DNA from: Haloarcula rubra | GTDB lineage: Archaea; Halobacteriota; Halobacteria; Halobacteriales; Haloarculaceae | Direction of reading: 5' to 3' | Assembly (NCBI RefSeq): GCF_019599465.1 | Contig: NZ_RKLR01000002.1 | Location: forward strand, 620,001 to 684,000 | Length of the DNA stretch: 64,000 nt | Shown: positions 25,701 through 36,049 of the stretch, one piece after another | Layout: each line of letters begins with the position of its first letter | How positions within the stretch are numbered: the first letter of the stretch is position 1 | Translations under genes and position numbers: made by a program | The notes under the pieces: model-generated | Database searches by the model: none | The model's input: only the letters and a program-made list of their open reading frames with translations | Told to the model about the DNA's origin: nothing

Positions 25701-26729
25701 TCAGGCGTCGTCGCCGAACTCGCCGCGGGACGTGAGCGCGCTGTCGAGTTGCGAACTGAACGGGAAACTCTCGGCGGTCCGTCGGGCCACGACGGAGAGA
25801 CGGACGACGTAGGAACTCAACACCAGAAACGGGGCGAACCCGGCGGTCAGGACGGCCGGCACGAGCACCTCGAGCGTCCCGTGTGACACCGACGGCGGCG
25901 TCCCGGGCGTCGTGTAGAACAGCGTCACCAGCACCGCCGCAATCTGGGCCGGCAACCCGACGTAGAGGAGGTACCGCGACAGCTCGGCCACTTCCGACTC
26001 GATGAACGTCGTCTTGAACAGCCGTGTCGCGACGACCATGTGCTCCAGCGTCTCCGTCAACCGGGTGAGCGGTTCGCTGACCGCGTCGGTGTACTCGTCG
26101 TCGTACTCCGTCTGGAGGTACCACGTCCGGTGGACGTAGTTCTCGTAGTCCGTCGTCAGCGTGACGAACAGGGCGTGTTTCAGCCCACTCGACGGTTGTC
26201 TCAGGAGGGCGACCACGTAGTCGATGTGGGCCGCCAGTCCCTCGACGAGGTCCTCGAGTTCCTCGCGCGTCCGCTTCGTCCGCGTCTCGTCGGTCACGTC
26301 GCTGAGCGAATCGAGGTCCTCGCGGGCGTTTCGGTAGAGTTGCAACAGGAAGGCGTCGGGTTTCACCGGCATGAGGTGCTGACCACTCGTCTCGCCGACG
26401 TCCCGACGGTAGGCGACGGTCTCGTCTATCTCCGCCCGAATCTCGCCCGGTGATTCGAGCCGTCGCCCGAGGACGAACTGGCTGAGCGACGTGACGATGG
26501 CGATGAGCGTGAAGTTGCCGGCGATGAGTGCGAACAGGAGGAACAGAACCGGCGTGTCCGACCGTAACGGCACGAGACTGGAGTTCACGACCGCCGTGAC
26601 CGTGGTCACCAACACACCGAGCTGGAGGGCGCTGACGAGGCGGCGGTCGCCGGTCAGCAGGAGCCACTCGAGGGCGTCGTCCCTGAACAACCGTGCCTCG
26701 AACCGGAGCCACGAGACGCGGTCTGTCAT
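25701..26729 (-). CDS. Membrane protein of unknown family
   Basis: The 342-residue protein has two N-terminal helices (about 35-85: LVSALQLGVLVTTVTAVVN and FLLFALIAGNFTLIAIVTSL), a long charged cytoplasmic region (about 95-255) with a helical, possibly coiled segment, and two C-terminal helices. The architecture is 2 + soluble + 2. I do not recognise a characterised family. Neighbours give no clue. Confidence 0.7.
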   Translation of the reverse strand: MTDRVSWLRFEARLFRDDALEWLLLTGDRRLVSALQLGVLVTTVTAVVNSSLVPLRSDTPVLFLLFALIAGNFTLIAIVTSLSQFVLGRRLESPGEIRAEIDETVAYRRDVGETSGQHLMPVKPDAFLLQLYRNAREDLDSLSDVTDETRTKRTREELEDLVEGLAAHIDYVVALLRQPSSGLKHALFVTLTTDYENYVHRTWYLQTEYDDEYTDAVSEPLTRLTETLEHMVVATRLFKTTFIESEVAELSRYLLYVGLPAQIAAVLVTLFYTTPGTPPSVSHGTLEVLVPAVLTAGFAPFLVLSSYVVRLSVVARRTAESFPFSSQLDSALTSRGEFGDDA

Positions 26730-26876
26730 ACGGGCGGCCGCGCCCCCTCACTGACGCGTGTCCATCCGAACGCGAGCATGCGCTCCAATCTCTCGGCGCC
26801 GGGGGTAATATGCCATGGGGTGACGCCGCGTGGCGAGTGGACGCGTTTTTACGCACCGACCGTCTACAGCGCCGTA

Positions 26877-27875
26877 ATGAGCCATCCTTTCGAGAATCTA
26901 CCGACGACACCGACCGCCGAGGAGGTCATCGACAAGGCCTTCTCGCGGGCGACGCGTGCCGGCGGCGCCAAAGAGGGCGTCGAGGCCCAGCAGTCCATGC
27001 TGATGACGGCCTCGAACATCGTCTCGGACAACCTCCAGAACGTCGCCCAGTCGTGGCCGACCATCGACGACTTGGACCCCTTCTACGTGGAACTGGCCGA
27101 CGCCATCGTCGGCGACGCCTACCCCGCCGACGACGACCCGGGTATCGACGCCCTGAAACAGCACCTCTCGGAGGTGTCGTGGGCCGGCCGGAAGGCCAAG
27201 GAGATTCGCCAGGAGTACGAGGGGCGTCTCGTCCGTGGCGACAAGGACACCGCCCGGAAACTCCGCAAGCAGGCGTTCGCCCGCATGGCCGACGTCGTCG
27301 AGGAGGTCGAGGACGACCTCGCGGCCGTCTCGAAAGCCCGCGACGCGCTGAAAGGTATCCCGGACATCCGCCCGGACGAACCGACCGTCGTCGTCGCGGG
27401 CTACCCCAACGTCGGCAAGTCCTCGTTCGTCAACCGGGTGACCCGGGCCGACAACGAGATAGCCTCCTACCCCTTCACGACGACACAGATTCGCGTCGGT
27501 CACTTCGAGGACCAGCGCATCCGCTACCAGCTCGTCGACACGCCGGGCCTGCTCGACCGGCCGCCGGAGGAGCGCAACGAAATCGAGTCACAGGCCGTCA
27601 GTGCGCTGGAACACGTCGCCGACGCCGTCCTCGTCCTCGTCGACCCCAGCGAGGAGTGTGGCTACCCCCTCGACCAGCAACTCGACCTCCGGGACGACAT
27701 CGAGGCACGCTTCGACGCGCCGGTGTTGACAATCGCCAACAAGAGCGACCGCTCCACCGACGTCGAGGCCGACCACTACATGAGCGTCACCGAGAACGAC
27801 AACGTCGACGCCGTGTTGCAGGCGGCTATCGACGCCGTCGGCTACGAGATAGAGTTGCCGTTCGACGACGAGTAA
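26877..27875 (+). CDS. NOG1-like GTP-binding protein
   Basis: The start ATG 26877 (MSHPFENLPTTPTAEEVIDK) has a TTTTTA TATA element near 26845-26850, leaderless spacing. The 332-residue product has an N-terminal helical NOG1-type domain (1-165) and a G domain with G1 GYPNVGKSS, G3 DTPGLLDRP and G4 NKSD. Eukaryotic Nog1 works in 60S ribosome assembly; archaeal relatives are thought to do the same. It is shorter than eukaryotic Nog1, which carries a C-terminal extension. Confidence 0.9.
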   Translation: MSHPFENLPTTPTAEEVIDKAFSRATRAGGAKEGVEAQQSMLMTASNIVSDNLQNVAQSWPTIDDLDPFYVELADAIVGDAYPADDDPGIDALKQHLSEVSWAGRKAKEIRQEYEGRLVRGDKDTARKLRKQAFARMADVVEEVEDDLAAVSKARDALKGIPDIRPDEPTVVVAGYPNVGKSSFVNRVTRADNEIASYPFTTTQIRVGHFEDQRIRYQLVDTPGLLDRPPEERNEIESQAVSALEHVADAVLVLVDPSEECGYPLDQQLDLRDDIEARFDAPVLTIANKSDRSTDVEADHYMSVTENDNVDAVLQAAIDAVGYEIELPFDDE

Positions 27876-27897
27876 TCGGAGACCCGCCGTTCTCGCG

Positions 27898-28611
27898 TCA
27901 GTTCAACTCGTAGGTCACCTGCACCGTCGCGTCGACGGTGACGGGACCGGGCGAGATGGTCGTGCTACCGCCGGCGTCGGCCGCGAACGCGGTCTCGGCC
28001 CGGACGACGTACCGACCGCTGTCGCTCGTCTGGATGGTGGCGACGCCGTCGACGCTCCGGCCTTCGGCGGCGGCGACCGTCTCGGCGTCGGCACGGGCAC
28101 GCTCCATCGCCGTCGTCAGGGCGTCCTCACGCGCGTCCTGCCGGGTCGCCTCGCTCAGTTCGTAGCGGATGCCGTCCACCCGGTCGGCGCCCGCGTCGAC
28201 GGCCGCGTCGACGAGGGTCCCGACCGAGTCCACGTCGCCGGTCTCGGCCTCGACGGTGTGGACGGCGACGTAACCGACCTGCTCGCGACCTTTCTCGGTG
28301 CGTTCGTACTCGGGGTGGATGCTGAACCGCGAGGACGTGACGTTCGCGCCCGCGTCTTCGAGGGCTTGCTGGACGGCGGCGGCGTCACCGGTCAGGTTGT
28401 CCCGGGCGGCCGCGGCCGTCTCACCGCGACCGACGGCGGCGACGGTGACCGTCGCCCGGTCGGGCGCCCGTTCGACCGTCGCGTCGGCGCTGACGCTGAC
28501 TGTCGCGTTCTCTGCTGTCGGCGTCCCGCCGCTGTCTGCGAGTGCGAAGCCGGCACCGCCGGCCAGGAGGACTGCGACGACGCCTGCGATTGCGAGTGGT
28601 TTGGAGACCAT
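27898..28611 (-). CDS. SIMPL (DUF541) domain secreted protein
   Basis: From ATG 28611 (MVSKPLAIAGVVAVLLAGGA) the 237-residue protein has an N-terminal signal or anchor helix and then a SIMPL domain: VSVSADATVERAPDRATVTV, VDAAVDAGADRVDGIRYEL and a C-terminal VTVDATVQVTYEL strand. It should lie outside the membrane. The family is widespread and poorly characterised; some members are called oxidative-stress defence proteins. On the minus strand CTAAATATC (28632-28640) provides a strong leaderless TATA element. Confidence 0.85.
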   Translation of the reverse strand: MVSKPLAIAGVVAVLLAGGAGFALADSGGTPTAENATVSVSADATVERAPDRATVTVAAVGRGETAAAARDNLTGDAAAVQQALEDAGANVTSSRFSIHPEYERTEKGREQVGYVAVHTVEAETGDVDSVGTLVDAAVDAGADRVDGIRYELSEATRQDAREDALTTAMERARADAETVAAAEGRSVDGVATIQTSDSGRYVVRAETAFAADAGGSTTISPGPVTVDATVQVTYELN

Positions 28612-28672
28612 ACCCGGGTGGACGCTACCCGAGATATTTAGCACGTCGAACGCTCAAACCTCGTTTTGAGCG

Positions 28673-29953
28673 TCACGAGGCCGTCTCGACGACGACGTAG
28701 TGGACCGACGTCTCGACGTCTCGGCCGGCGGCCGCGTCGACGATTTCGTCCAGTTCCGCGGCCAGCCCGGGTGGGTCGGTGCCCGGCGGGATACCGACGG
28801 TGATGACGACCCGGCGCGGTTGCTGGAAGATGACCGTGTTCGTCTGTTCGACGTCGACGGCGAGGACGCGGGCCGGCGACTCGACGGCCCCTTCGACCCG
28901 GTCGTGAATCTCCGCGTCGGTCGTCGCCCGCTGGAACGAGTCCAGCGTGACGCCGCCCAGAAACGCCGACAACACGAGGATCGACGCCACGAGGACGCCG
29001 ATTCGCTTGACCGTCGCCGACCGGGCGTTGCCCTCCCGGAACCAGTGTTCCGGTCGGTACCCCTGATACCAGAGGCCGACGAGGACGGCGAGGTTGATAG
29101 AGAGGACGTTCACGAGCAAGAGGACGCCGGACCCGAGGCTGACCAGCGGTTCGCCCCACGCGATGCCGATGCCCACCGTCGCCGCCGGCGGGATGAGCGC
29201 GACGGCTATCATCACGCCCACCAGCGCCGTCGAGACGCCCGACGTGAGGCTGATGACGCCGGCCGCCCCCGCCCCGAGCGCCACGACCAGCGAGAGGAAG
29301 TCGGGCGCGACTCGCTCGCGTATCTGCTCGACGGACGTGACGTCCGCGAGGGGCGGGATGACGTTGGCCGTCCGGACGAACACGGCGAAGGCGGTGGCGC
29401 TGACGACGGCCAACAGCAGGCCGAACGCCTGCAGTTTGACCCCGCGCACGAACAGTTCGTGGTCGTCGACGACGGTGCCGACGTTGGCGGTCATCGCGGG
29501 CCCGATGAGCGGCGCGATGACCATCGACCCGACGACGACGGCCGGCGAGTCCAGTAGGAGGCCGGCGGTGGCGATGACCGCGCTGATGACGGTCATGATG
29601 GCGTAGGTCGGGAGCGACGGGGCGAGGTCGTTGGCCTTCGAGGTCAGTTCCTCGCGGGCGATGCGGTCCTCGTCTTCCTCCTCGGCGAAGCGGTCTTCGA
29701 GCGCCTCGAACTGGCGGGAGATGACCGTGTTGGCGTCGACGACGACGGTGTAGGCGTCGTCGTCGATACCCACCTCGCGCAGGGACTCGAGGACGGGTTC
29801 CAGTGCGTTCGTCGGTAGCGGGAACGAGACGACGGCGGCGATGTCGCGGTTGCTCGTCTCGTCGCTGACGACGTAGTCGATGCCCTCGTCGTCTAGGACG
29901 CCGAGTGCCGCCTCGCGCTTGCCCGTCGGGACCGAGAGATGTACCAACCGCAC
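28673..29953 (-). CDS. DUF389 (TIGR00341) membrane protein
   Basis: Initiation at GTG 29953 gives 426 residues starting VRLVHLSVPTGKRE, as expected for family N-termini; the longer open frame upstream has no support. A cytoplasmic ferredoxin-like domain (1-120) is followed by six or more helices with GSMVIAPLIGPAMTANVGTV and ISLTSGVSTALVGVMIAVAL, and a C-terminal soluble region. Function is unknown in the family. A GTTTTTG element on the minus strand near 29978 lies at leaderless spacing. Confidence 0.82.
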   Translation of the reverse strand: MRLVHLSVPTGKREAALGVLDDEGIDYVVSDETSNRDIAAVVSFPLPTNALEPVLESLREVGIDDDAYTVVVDANTVISRQFEALEDRFAEEEDEDRIAREELTSKANDLAPSLPTYAIMTVISAVIATAGLLLDSPAVVVGSMVIAPLIGPAMTANVGTVVDDHELFVRGVKLQAFGLLLAVVSATAFAVFVRTANVIPPLADVTSVEQIRERVAPDFLSLVVALGAGAAGVISLTSGVSTALVGVMIAVALIPPAATVGIGIAWGEPLVSLGSGVLLLVNVLSINLAVLVGLWYQGYRPEHWFREGNARSATVKRIGVLVASILVLSAFLGGVTLDSFQRATTDAEIHDRVEGAVESPARVLAVDVEQTNTVIFQQPRRVVITVGIPPGTDPPGLAAELDEIVDAAAGRDVETSVHYVVVETAS

Positions 29954-30068
29954 GGCTACCGCTGGGACGCGACCGGACAAAAACCCGGGTGATGACCGGT
30001 TCCGCGACCCGCCCTCCGCCGCGGCCGGAAACTGACGCGCTTTTCCCCCTCGGCGCTGTATCGGGGGT

Positions 30069-30686
30069 ATGTTCGAGTCACGCCCGGACCGCGACGCCGA
30101 AGTGGTGCTCGTCGGCCGGTCGAACGTCGGCAAGTCGACGCTGATGCGGGAGGTGACCGGTCACACCTTCGACACCGGCCAGCGCCCGGGTGTCACCCGG
30201 AGCCCCAACCACTACGACTGGACCGGCCCCGACTTCATGATAACCGACCTCCCCGGGTTCGGGTTCATGAAGGGCGTCCCCGAGGAGGTTCGCGAGGAGA
30301 TAAAGACGGACGTGGTCCGGTACGTGGAGGCCAACGCCGAGAAGATTCTGGTCGGCATCCTCGTCGTCGACGGCAAGTCGGTCGTCGACATAATCGACCG
30401 TCACTCCGGCCCCGACGAGATTCCCCACGACGTCGAGATGTTCCACTTCCTCCGGGAGGTGGGCGTCGAACCCGTCGTCGCCGTCAACAAGATGGACAAG
30501 GTCGACGACGAGGACGAACGGCTGAACGACCTCTGTGACCGTCTCGGCCTGTACCCGCCGTGGAAGCAGTGGCAAGAGACCATCGCCCCCATCTCCGCGA
30601 AGCGGGGCGACATCGACGCCCTGAACGAGGCGGTCCGCCACCACCTCCACGAGGCCAAGCGCGACGATTTGTTCCAGTTCTTCTGA
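30069..30686 (+). CDS. engB: EngB-type GTP-binding protein
   Basis: The 205-residue protein has G1 [13 protein letters not shown], a T-containing switch [15 protein letters not shown]3 [11 protein letters not shown]4 NKMDKVDD and G5-like ISAKRGD. This is the TrmE/Era-related EngB group, which in bacteria assists late 50S assembly. It is divergent from the DUF389 gene. The 30687-30953 region after it contains only the promoter at 30918. Confidence 0.92.
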   Translation: MFESRPDRDAEVVLVGRSNVGKSTLMREVTGHTFDTGQRPGVTRSPNHYDWTGPDFMITDLPGFGFMKGVPEEVREEIKTDVVRYVEANAEKILVGILVVDGKSVVDIIDRHSGPDEIPHDVEMFHFLREVGVEPVVAVNKMDKVDDEDERLNDLCDRLGLYPPWKQWQETIAPISAKRGDIDALNEAVRHHLHEAKRDDLFQFF

Positions 30687-30917
30687 CCGCCCCGCTCTGT
30701 CCCGAACCGGAGCGTGATTCGCCGTGGCGCGTCGCGTGCAACGGCGCCCGGTGCCGGCCTTCCGGTGCCCGGTAACCGCCGATACTCTCGCGGGTGTGGT
30801 GCCTCCGGGTAGGGTCCGCGGCGACGGCGAACCGGAACACACGGGACCGACCGCGACCACACACCACCGGCCGGTTCGGAGAGGGTATTTGCCGCCGTGG
30901 CCGCTCAAACGTCAACC

Positions 30918-30928
30918 TAAATATAAAA
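30918..30928 (+). promoter_or_regulatory. Strong TATA element for the HalOD1 gene
   Basis: TAAATATAAAA lies 26 to 36 bases before ATG 30954. It is one of the best TATA matches in the window and implies a nearly leaderless transcript. Confidence 0.65.
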
Positions 30929-30953
30929 GTAACTGGGGGATGTTGCAGTTTCC

Positions 30954-31295
30954 ATGACGTCTGGACACCTCTCGATCTCCTGTGCCTGTGTGGCCGTCCA
31001 CGAGGCGGAGTACAGCGGCGATAGTGAGCGGCCGCCGTCGGTCGCGGTCGTCGAGGCCGTCGCGGCCGCGGAAGGCGTCGAACCGACCGAACTCCGCTCG
31101 CTCTCGGCGGACATCGACCTCGAGGCGGTCGACGCCCTCTTCGAGAACGACGACACGACGGGGCAGGCCCACGTCCTCAGCTATACGGTCGCCGGGTGGA
31201 ACGTGTTCGTCCGCGGCGACGGGGCCATCCGGGTGTGTGACCCCACACAGACCGGCGAACCGACGCCGACCTTCGAGCAGGCCTGCTGTGACTGA
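30954..31295 (+). CDS. HalOD1 output-domain protein
   Basis: The 113-residue protein contains VAVVEAVAAAEGVEPTELRS, DIDLEAVDALFE and VLSYTVAGWNVFVRGDGAIRV, the pattern of the halobacterial output domain 1, which is fused to receiver domains in some haloarchaeal proteins. Here it stands alone. An N-terminal ISCACVAV and C-terminal QACCD add four Cys residues, unusual for the family. It may be a small signalling or regulatory output; partner unknown. Confidence 0.78.
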   Translation: MTSGHLSISCACVAVHEAEYSGDSERPPSVAVVEAVAAAEGVEPTELRSLSADIDLEAVDALFENDDTTGQAHVLSYTVAGWNVFVRGDGAIRVCDPTQTGEPTPTFEQACCD

Positions 31296-31381
31296 CGCGG
31301 CCCGGTGTCTCTCGGCCGACGGCGCGGCCACTGTCGGTACTCGTGGGCTAGCTACCACAGAACCGTTCCGGGGTCGGGAGA

Positions 31382-31702
<321 letters not shown>

Positions 31703-31729
31703 TTAAACACTGTCGGGGGAAAGCGGAGC

Positions 31730-33946
31730 TTACCGGTTCGAGACGACGCTGTCGGCGATTTCGACGGCCTCGTCGGCTGCTACTTCCGAGACAGTCCCAC
31801 CGTACCGGAGCCGTTCGCGGAGCGTCGCGAGGTGACGGACGTCCGCGTCGGCGTCGACGGCGTCGAGATAGGTCCGGACCGTCTCGCCGGCTTCTCGGGG
31901 ACGGTGCTCGTCCTGCAGGACGTACATCGCTCGCTGGAACGCCCGCTCGACGTCCGTCTCCGGGTCGGTCCGACGCTGGTGGCGGAGCCATATCGCCCGG
32001 GAGACGCGCTCGGTGACGCCCGCCCTGCGGAGGCCGGCCGCCGTCCCGAGCAGTGCGACCAGTCCCAGCGCCGTCTCCTCGCGCGAGGGGAGGTCGGGGA
32101 CGGTCAAGCCCGACGAGCCCTCGCCGCCGCTGTCGCCCTGTGGGCCACCGAACGGCGTCGTCGTCTCGTTCGTGGTGTTGGTCGGCTCGGGCGTCTCCGT
32201 CGTCGTGGTCTCGTTGTCCTCGGTCAGTGGCGGCGGGGTGGGCGTCTCCGTCTGGGTGAACTCGGAGCCGTTGCCCGTCTCTCCCGTGTCGACCGACTCT
32301 ACGCCGTCGCCGCGGGCCTCTTCGATGCGGGCCTGTTCGGCCGCCTCCCGCGGGTCGCTTGGCGTCGGGTCGAACTGGACCCAGCCGTGACCGGGGAAGA
32401 AGGCCTCGACCCACGCGTGAGAGTCGAGGCCGCGGACCACCCAGCGGTTCTCGTCGACCTGTTCCCCCGGCGTGTAGCCGACGGCCATCCGCGCGGGGAC
32501 GCCCTGCGTGCGCAGCATCGTCACCATCGTCGTCGCGAAGTAGACGCAGTAGCCCCGGTCCATCGCGTGGAGGAACCGGTCGGCGACGTTCCGCTCCGGT
32601 CGCTCGACCTCCAGCGAGTACTCGCGGTTGTTCTGGAGCCATCGCTCGACGACGAGCGCCGTCTCGTAGGGGTTCTGCGCGTTCTGGGTCAGCGTCGCCG
32701 TCGTCTCGCCGACCCGGTCGGGCGTGCTCTCGGGCAGTTGCAGGTAGCGGCGGGTCACCACGTCGGGGTACTCCGTCCCGGCCTCGCGCAACTGCCGCGG
32801 CGTCGCGACAGGCACTTCGCTCACGACCTGATAGCTGTCGCCGGCGGCGACGTCACCGACCGGCTGGAACCCCTCGTGCGTCGTCAGTTCGACCGCCGGG
32901 TCGCCGTTGTACCGCACCGGCTTCCAGGCGGCGGGGACGGTGCCGATGTCCGACTCCGCCTCGAAGGACTGCCGGACCGTCCGGCTGTCGCCCGGTGGCC
33001 CGGCGAGACGGGTCCCGTCGTACGGACTGTCGTTCCCCGTCCGGACCCACCCGTCGCCGGTGTAGCGGTCGTAGGCCGCGACCCGCCAGTAGCGCGCCTC
33101 CTCGCTCTCGACGGTGTAGCGCACCGTCGGCGACAGCGTGATGTCCCCCTGTACCGTCATCGACTCGTCGGCGTCGACGATGCTCCCCTCGACGGTCGGT
33201 TGCTCCTCGTCGGCGAACGAGAGCGACGTCCCCGCCACCGACGGCAGTCGCGAGAGTATCGCCGGCAGGACGATTATCGCCGCCAACTGTTCGAGCACGC
33301 CGCGCCGACCCGAGTCGATGCCCTCGTCGTCGGTGCTCGTGCCCGGGCCGGCGGCGTTCCTCTCCGCCGTGCGTCTCTCACCGTCGTCCAGCGTGTCGAG
33401 CGTCCCGAACCCGATGGTCGCGAACGCACCGACGACGCCGAGCAACGTCGTCACCACGCCGGCGTCCGTCGTCAGGACGAAGAAGCCCAGCGCCGTCCCG
33501 GCCGCGAGCGTCGCCGTGACGTACCACCGGCGGAGCGCGAAGTACGTCGTGAGGAACACCGGGGCGGGCGCGAAGGAGATGACCCACAGGCGGACGTTGG
33601 CTATCTGGAGCAGTCGTCGACCGCTCAACAGCGCCAGGGTGTCACGCAGGAGCGCGGACACCGCCGGGTCCGTCGAGAGGTTCGTCACGTACCACACGAG
33701 GCCGGCACCGAACAGGACCGCACCCACCGCTATCGCGAGTATCGGGCGCAGCACTCGTGCGAGGACGGCCGCCGCGGCCAGCGACACGACGGTCACGACG
33801 AGGAACACCGTCGGCGACCCGACCACGTCGATGAGGTGGTACATCGTCCGGAGCGGCGCGCCGAGGACGAGTGCGACCGACAGCAGCGCCAGCAGTCGCG
33901 TCTCGCCCCACGGTAGCCGTCCGCGGACGCGGGCGAGGACGCTCAC
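31730..33946 (-). CDS. TgpA-like membrane transglutaminase protein
   Basis: The 738-residue protein has about six helices in the first 190 residues, a DUF3488/TgpA-type linker, and an extracellular transglutaminase core with the Cys motif GYCVYFATTMVTMLR, His motif DSHAWVEAFFPGHGW and Asp motif VQFDPTPSD. A Thr/Pro-rich stalk follows, then another helix and a cytoplasmic tail. Translation starts at GTG 33946 inside the stop of the DUF58 gene (GTGA overlap). MoxR, DUF58 and this protein form a conserved operon linked in other organisms to cell-surface or protein-complex maturation. The substrate is unknown. Confidence 0.88.
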   Translation of the reverse strand: MSVLARVRGRLPWGETRLLALLSVALVLGAPLRTMYHLIDVVGSPTVFLVVTVVSLAAAAVLARVLRPILAIAVGAVLFGAGLVWYVTNLSTDPAVSALLRDTLALLSGRRLLQIANVRLWVISFAPAPVFLTTYFALRRWYVTATLAAGTALGFFVLTTDAGVVTTLLGVVGAFATIGFGTLDTLDDGERRTAERNAAGPGTSTDDEGIDSGRRGVLEQLAAIIVLPAILSRLPSVAGTSLSFADEEQPTVEGSIVDADESMTVQGDITLSPTVRYTVESEEARYWRVAAYDRYTGDGWVRTGNDSPYDGTRLAGPPGDSRTVRQSFEAESDIGTVPAAWKPVRYNGDPAVELTTHEGFQPVGDVAAGDSYQVVSEVPVATPRQLREAGTEYPDVVTRRYLQLPESTPDRVGETTATLTQNAQNPYETALVVERWLQNNREYSLEVERPERNVADRFLHAMDRGYCVYFATTMVTMLRTQGVPARMAVGYTPGEQVDENRWVVRGLDSHAWVEAFFPGHGWVQFDPTPSDPREAAEQARIEEARGDGVESVDTGETGNGSEFTQTETPTPPPLTEDNETTTTETPEPTNTTNETTTPFGGPQGDSGGEGSSGLTVPDLPSREETALGLVALLGTAAGLRRAGVTERVSRAIWLRHQRRTDPETDVERAFQRAMYVLQDEHRPREAGETVRTYLDAVDADADVRHLATLRERLRYGGTVSEVAADEAVEIADSVVSNR

Positions 33947-34917
33947 GACCCCACCTCCCCGGCGAGGGGGTTGTCGTGGCTCACGGTCACGTCCTCGAAG
34001 GCCCGCTGTCTGTCCTCGACAGTGACCGTGACGCCGTCGGCGTCGGCGGTCACCAGCACGTCCGCGTCGCCGCTCCGGCCGGTCGTCCCGGCGCCGGTGC
34101 GTGCGAGCGTCTCCAGCAGGCGGACCCGGTGGGTGTCGCCGTAGCCCGTGTCGACGCTCCCGTCGGGCGTCACCAGTTCGACGGCGAGGCCGCTCTCCAG
34201 AGCGCCCATCGCCACCGTCGCGGCGGCGGCGGCCATCTCGTCGGCGTGTCCCTCCTCGGCCTCCGCGACGACGACGAGGCCGCGGTCGCTGTTCCGGTCG
34301 GCGAACTCCTTGACGAGCAAGTCGTCGCGCTTCGCGCTCGACTTCCAGTGGACGTCCCGCAGTGAGTCGCCGGGGACGTACTCGCGGAGGCGGTCGAACG
34401 CCTGCCGGTCCTCGGCGTCGGGAGTGAGCGTCCGGACGAACGCCTCCGGCCCGCCCAGTCGGTAGACCCGCGGGTAGACGAGTACGTCGTCGGTCACGTC
34501 GACGGTAGTCGAGGCGGTGACGAGGCCCAGCGAGTCGGTCACCCTGACGTCGACCGGGCCGAGGCGGTGCTCGCCGCGTCGGTCGTAGGTCACGTCGTAC
34601 CTGACCGTGGCCGGCAGCGAGCGAGCGGTCGTCGTCGTCCCGTCGATGCCGTCCGGGAGGCGGTCGGTGATGCGGGCGACGCCGCTCCCGTCGACCGTCA
34701 GTTCGACGCTTCGTCTCTCGCCCGGAAACCCACGGCGCGGTGGCTGGCGCTCGACGGTCGGCGTGCCGGCCCAGTACACCTGTCCGGCGGCGGCGACGAC
34801 GGCGACGAACAGGGGACCGGCGACCGCACCGAGCGCCTGCTGGCCGAACTGCGCGCCGACGGCGACGGCGGCGCCGGCGACCAGCAGGACACCGACGCCG
34901 CGACGTGTCGGGCGCAT
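33943..34917 (-). CDS. DUF58 domain membrane-anchored protein
   Basis: The 324-residue protein has two N-terminal helices (about 8-50) and a DUF58 region with the hallmark REYVPGDSLRDVHWKSSAKR, followed by a VWA-like fold. It starts one base after the moxR stop and overlaps the transglutaminase start by four bases, so the three are translated together. DUF58 proteins are partners of MoxR ATPases. Confidence 0.9.
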   Translation of the reverse strand: MRPTRRGVGVLLVAGAAVAVGAQFGQQALGAVAGPLFVAVVAAAGQVYWAGTPTVERQPPRRGFPGERRSVELTVDGSGVARITDRLPDGIDGTTTTARSLPATVRYDVTYDRRGEHRLGPVDVRVTDSLGLVTASTTVDVTDDVLVYPRVYRLGGPEAFVRTLTPDAEDRQAFDRLREYVPGDSLRDVHWKSSAKRDDLLVKEFADRNSDRGLVVVAEAEEGHADEMAAAAATVAMGALESGLAVELVTPDGSVDTGYGDTHRVRLLETLARTGAGTTGRSGDADVLVTADADGVTVTVEDRQRAFEDVTVSHDNPLAGEVGS

Positions 34918-34918
34918 C

Positions 34919-35878
34919 TTACTCGACGTCGACGGTGTTCAGGGCCGCGGTGACGAGGTCCGCGGCCGTCTGCTCGCTGCTGTCGGTCCGAATCCGGTGG
35001 GGGAGGACCACGGGCGCTTCCTGCTGGACGTCGTCGGGGACGACGTACTCGCGGTTGTTCAGCACCGCCCGGGCCTGTGCGGCCCGCAACAGCGAGATGC
35101 TCCCGCGCGGGCTGACGCCCAACTCGGCGTGCTCGCGGGTGTAACGGGCGAGGCGCGTCGCGTAGGCCCGAATCGGCTCCTCGACGGACACGTCGGCGAC
35201 GGTGTCCCGGGCCGCTTGCAGGTCGCTCAGCGTCGCGACCGGTTTCAGTTCCTCTATCGGGTGGTGGCCGACGACCTCGCCGAGCATCGCCGTCTCCTCG
35301 CCCTCGTCGGGGTAGCCCAGATGGAGTTTCGTCATGAACCGGTCGAGTTCGGCCATCGGCAGGTCGTAGGCCTTGTTCTGCTCGACGGTGTTCTGGGTGG
35401 CGATGACGGTGAACGGTTGCGGGACGCTGTGGGTCGTCCCGTCGACGGAGACCTGTCCCTCCTCCATGGCTTCGAGTAGTGCCGACTGGGTCTTCGGCGG
35501 CGCGCGGTTGATCTCGTCGCCCAGCACGACGTTGCCGAAGATGGGGCCGCGGCGGAACTCGAACTCCTGGGTCTTCTGGTTGAACACGTTGACGCCGGTG
35601 ACGTCCGTCGGGAGCAGGTCGGGGGTGAACTGGACGCGCTTGAACTCGCCGTCGAACGACGCGGCGACGGACCGCGCGAGCATCGTCTTGCCGACGCCGG
35701 GGACGTCCTCTAGCAGGATGTGGCCACGGCCCAGCATCGCCGTCACGATGTGCTCGATCTCGTCGTGGTGGCCGACGATGACCTCCTCGACGTTCTCGAT
35801 TACCTGTGTCGCGACGCCGGTCGCGTCGCGGAGCGCACTGTCCGACTGTTGGCCGCGTGTAGTGTCCGTATCTGTCAT
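34919..35878 (-). CDS. MoxR-family AAA+ ATPase
   Basis: The start ATG 35878 (MTDTDTTRGQQSDSAL) follows the family better than an upstream extension. The 319-residue protein has Walker A EDVPGVGKTMLARS, Walker B VVLGDEINRAPPKTQ, sensor ATQNTVEQ and the C-terminal lid SPRGSISLLRAAQARA. MoxR proteins act as chaperone-like ATPases in maturing complexes. It is the first gene of the moxR-DUF58-transglutaminase operon. Region 35879-36049 upstream should hold the operon promoter. Confidence 0.93.
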   Translation of the reverse strand: MTDTDTTRGQQSDSALRDATGVATQVIENVEEVIVGHHDEIEHIVTAMLGRGHILLEDVPGVGKTMLARSVAASFDGEFKRVQFTPDLLPTDVTGVNVFNQKTQEFEFRRGPIFGNVVLGDEINRAPPKTQSALLEAMEEGQVSVDGTTHSVPQPFTVIATQNTVEQNKAYDLPMAELDRFMTKLHLGYPDEGEETAMLGEVVGHHPIEELKPVATLSDLQAARDTVADVSVEEPIRAYATRLARYTREHAELGVSPRGSISLLRAAQARAVLNNREYVVPDDVQQEAPVVLPHRIRTDSSEQTAADLVTAALNTVDVE

Positions 35879-36049
35879 GAGTGGAGGGTCCGCACGGTGG
35901 TGGAGACCACAGGGCATCCTGCGTTGGTGCGACGCCGAGTAAGTGCTTTGTCCCCGTGCCCGTCACCACGGTGCGAAGTTCCAGTTGCCCGTACTTTGGG
36001 GCGAGAGCACGTAACTCTGCTGGATGCGCACCTATGACACACGACCGTA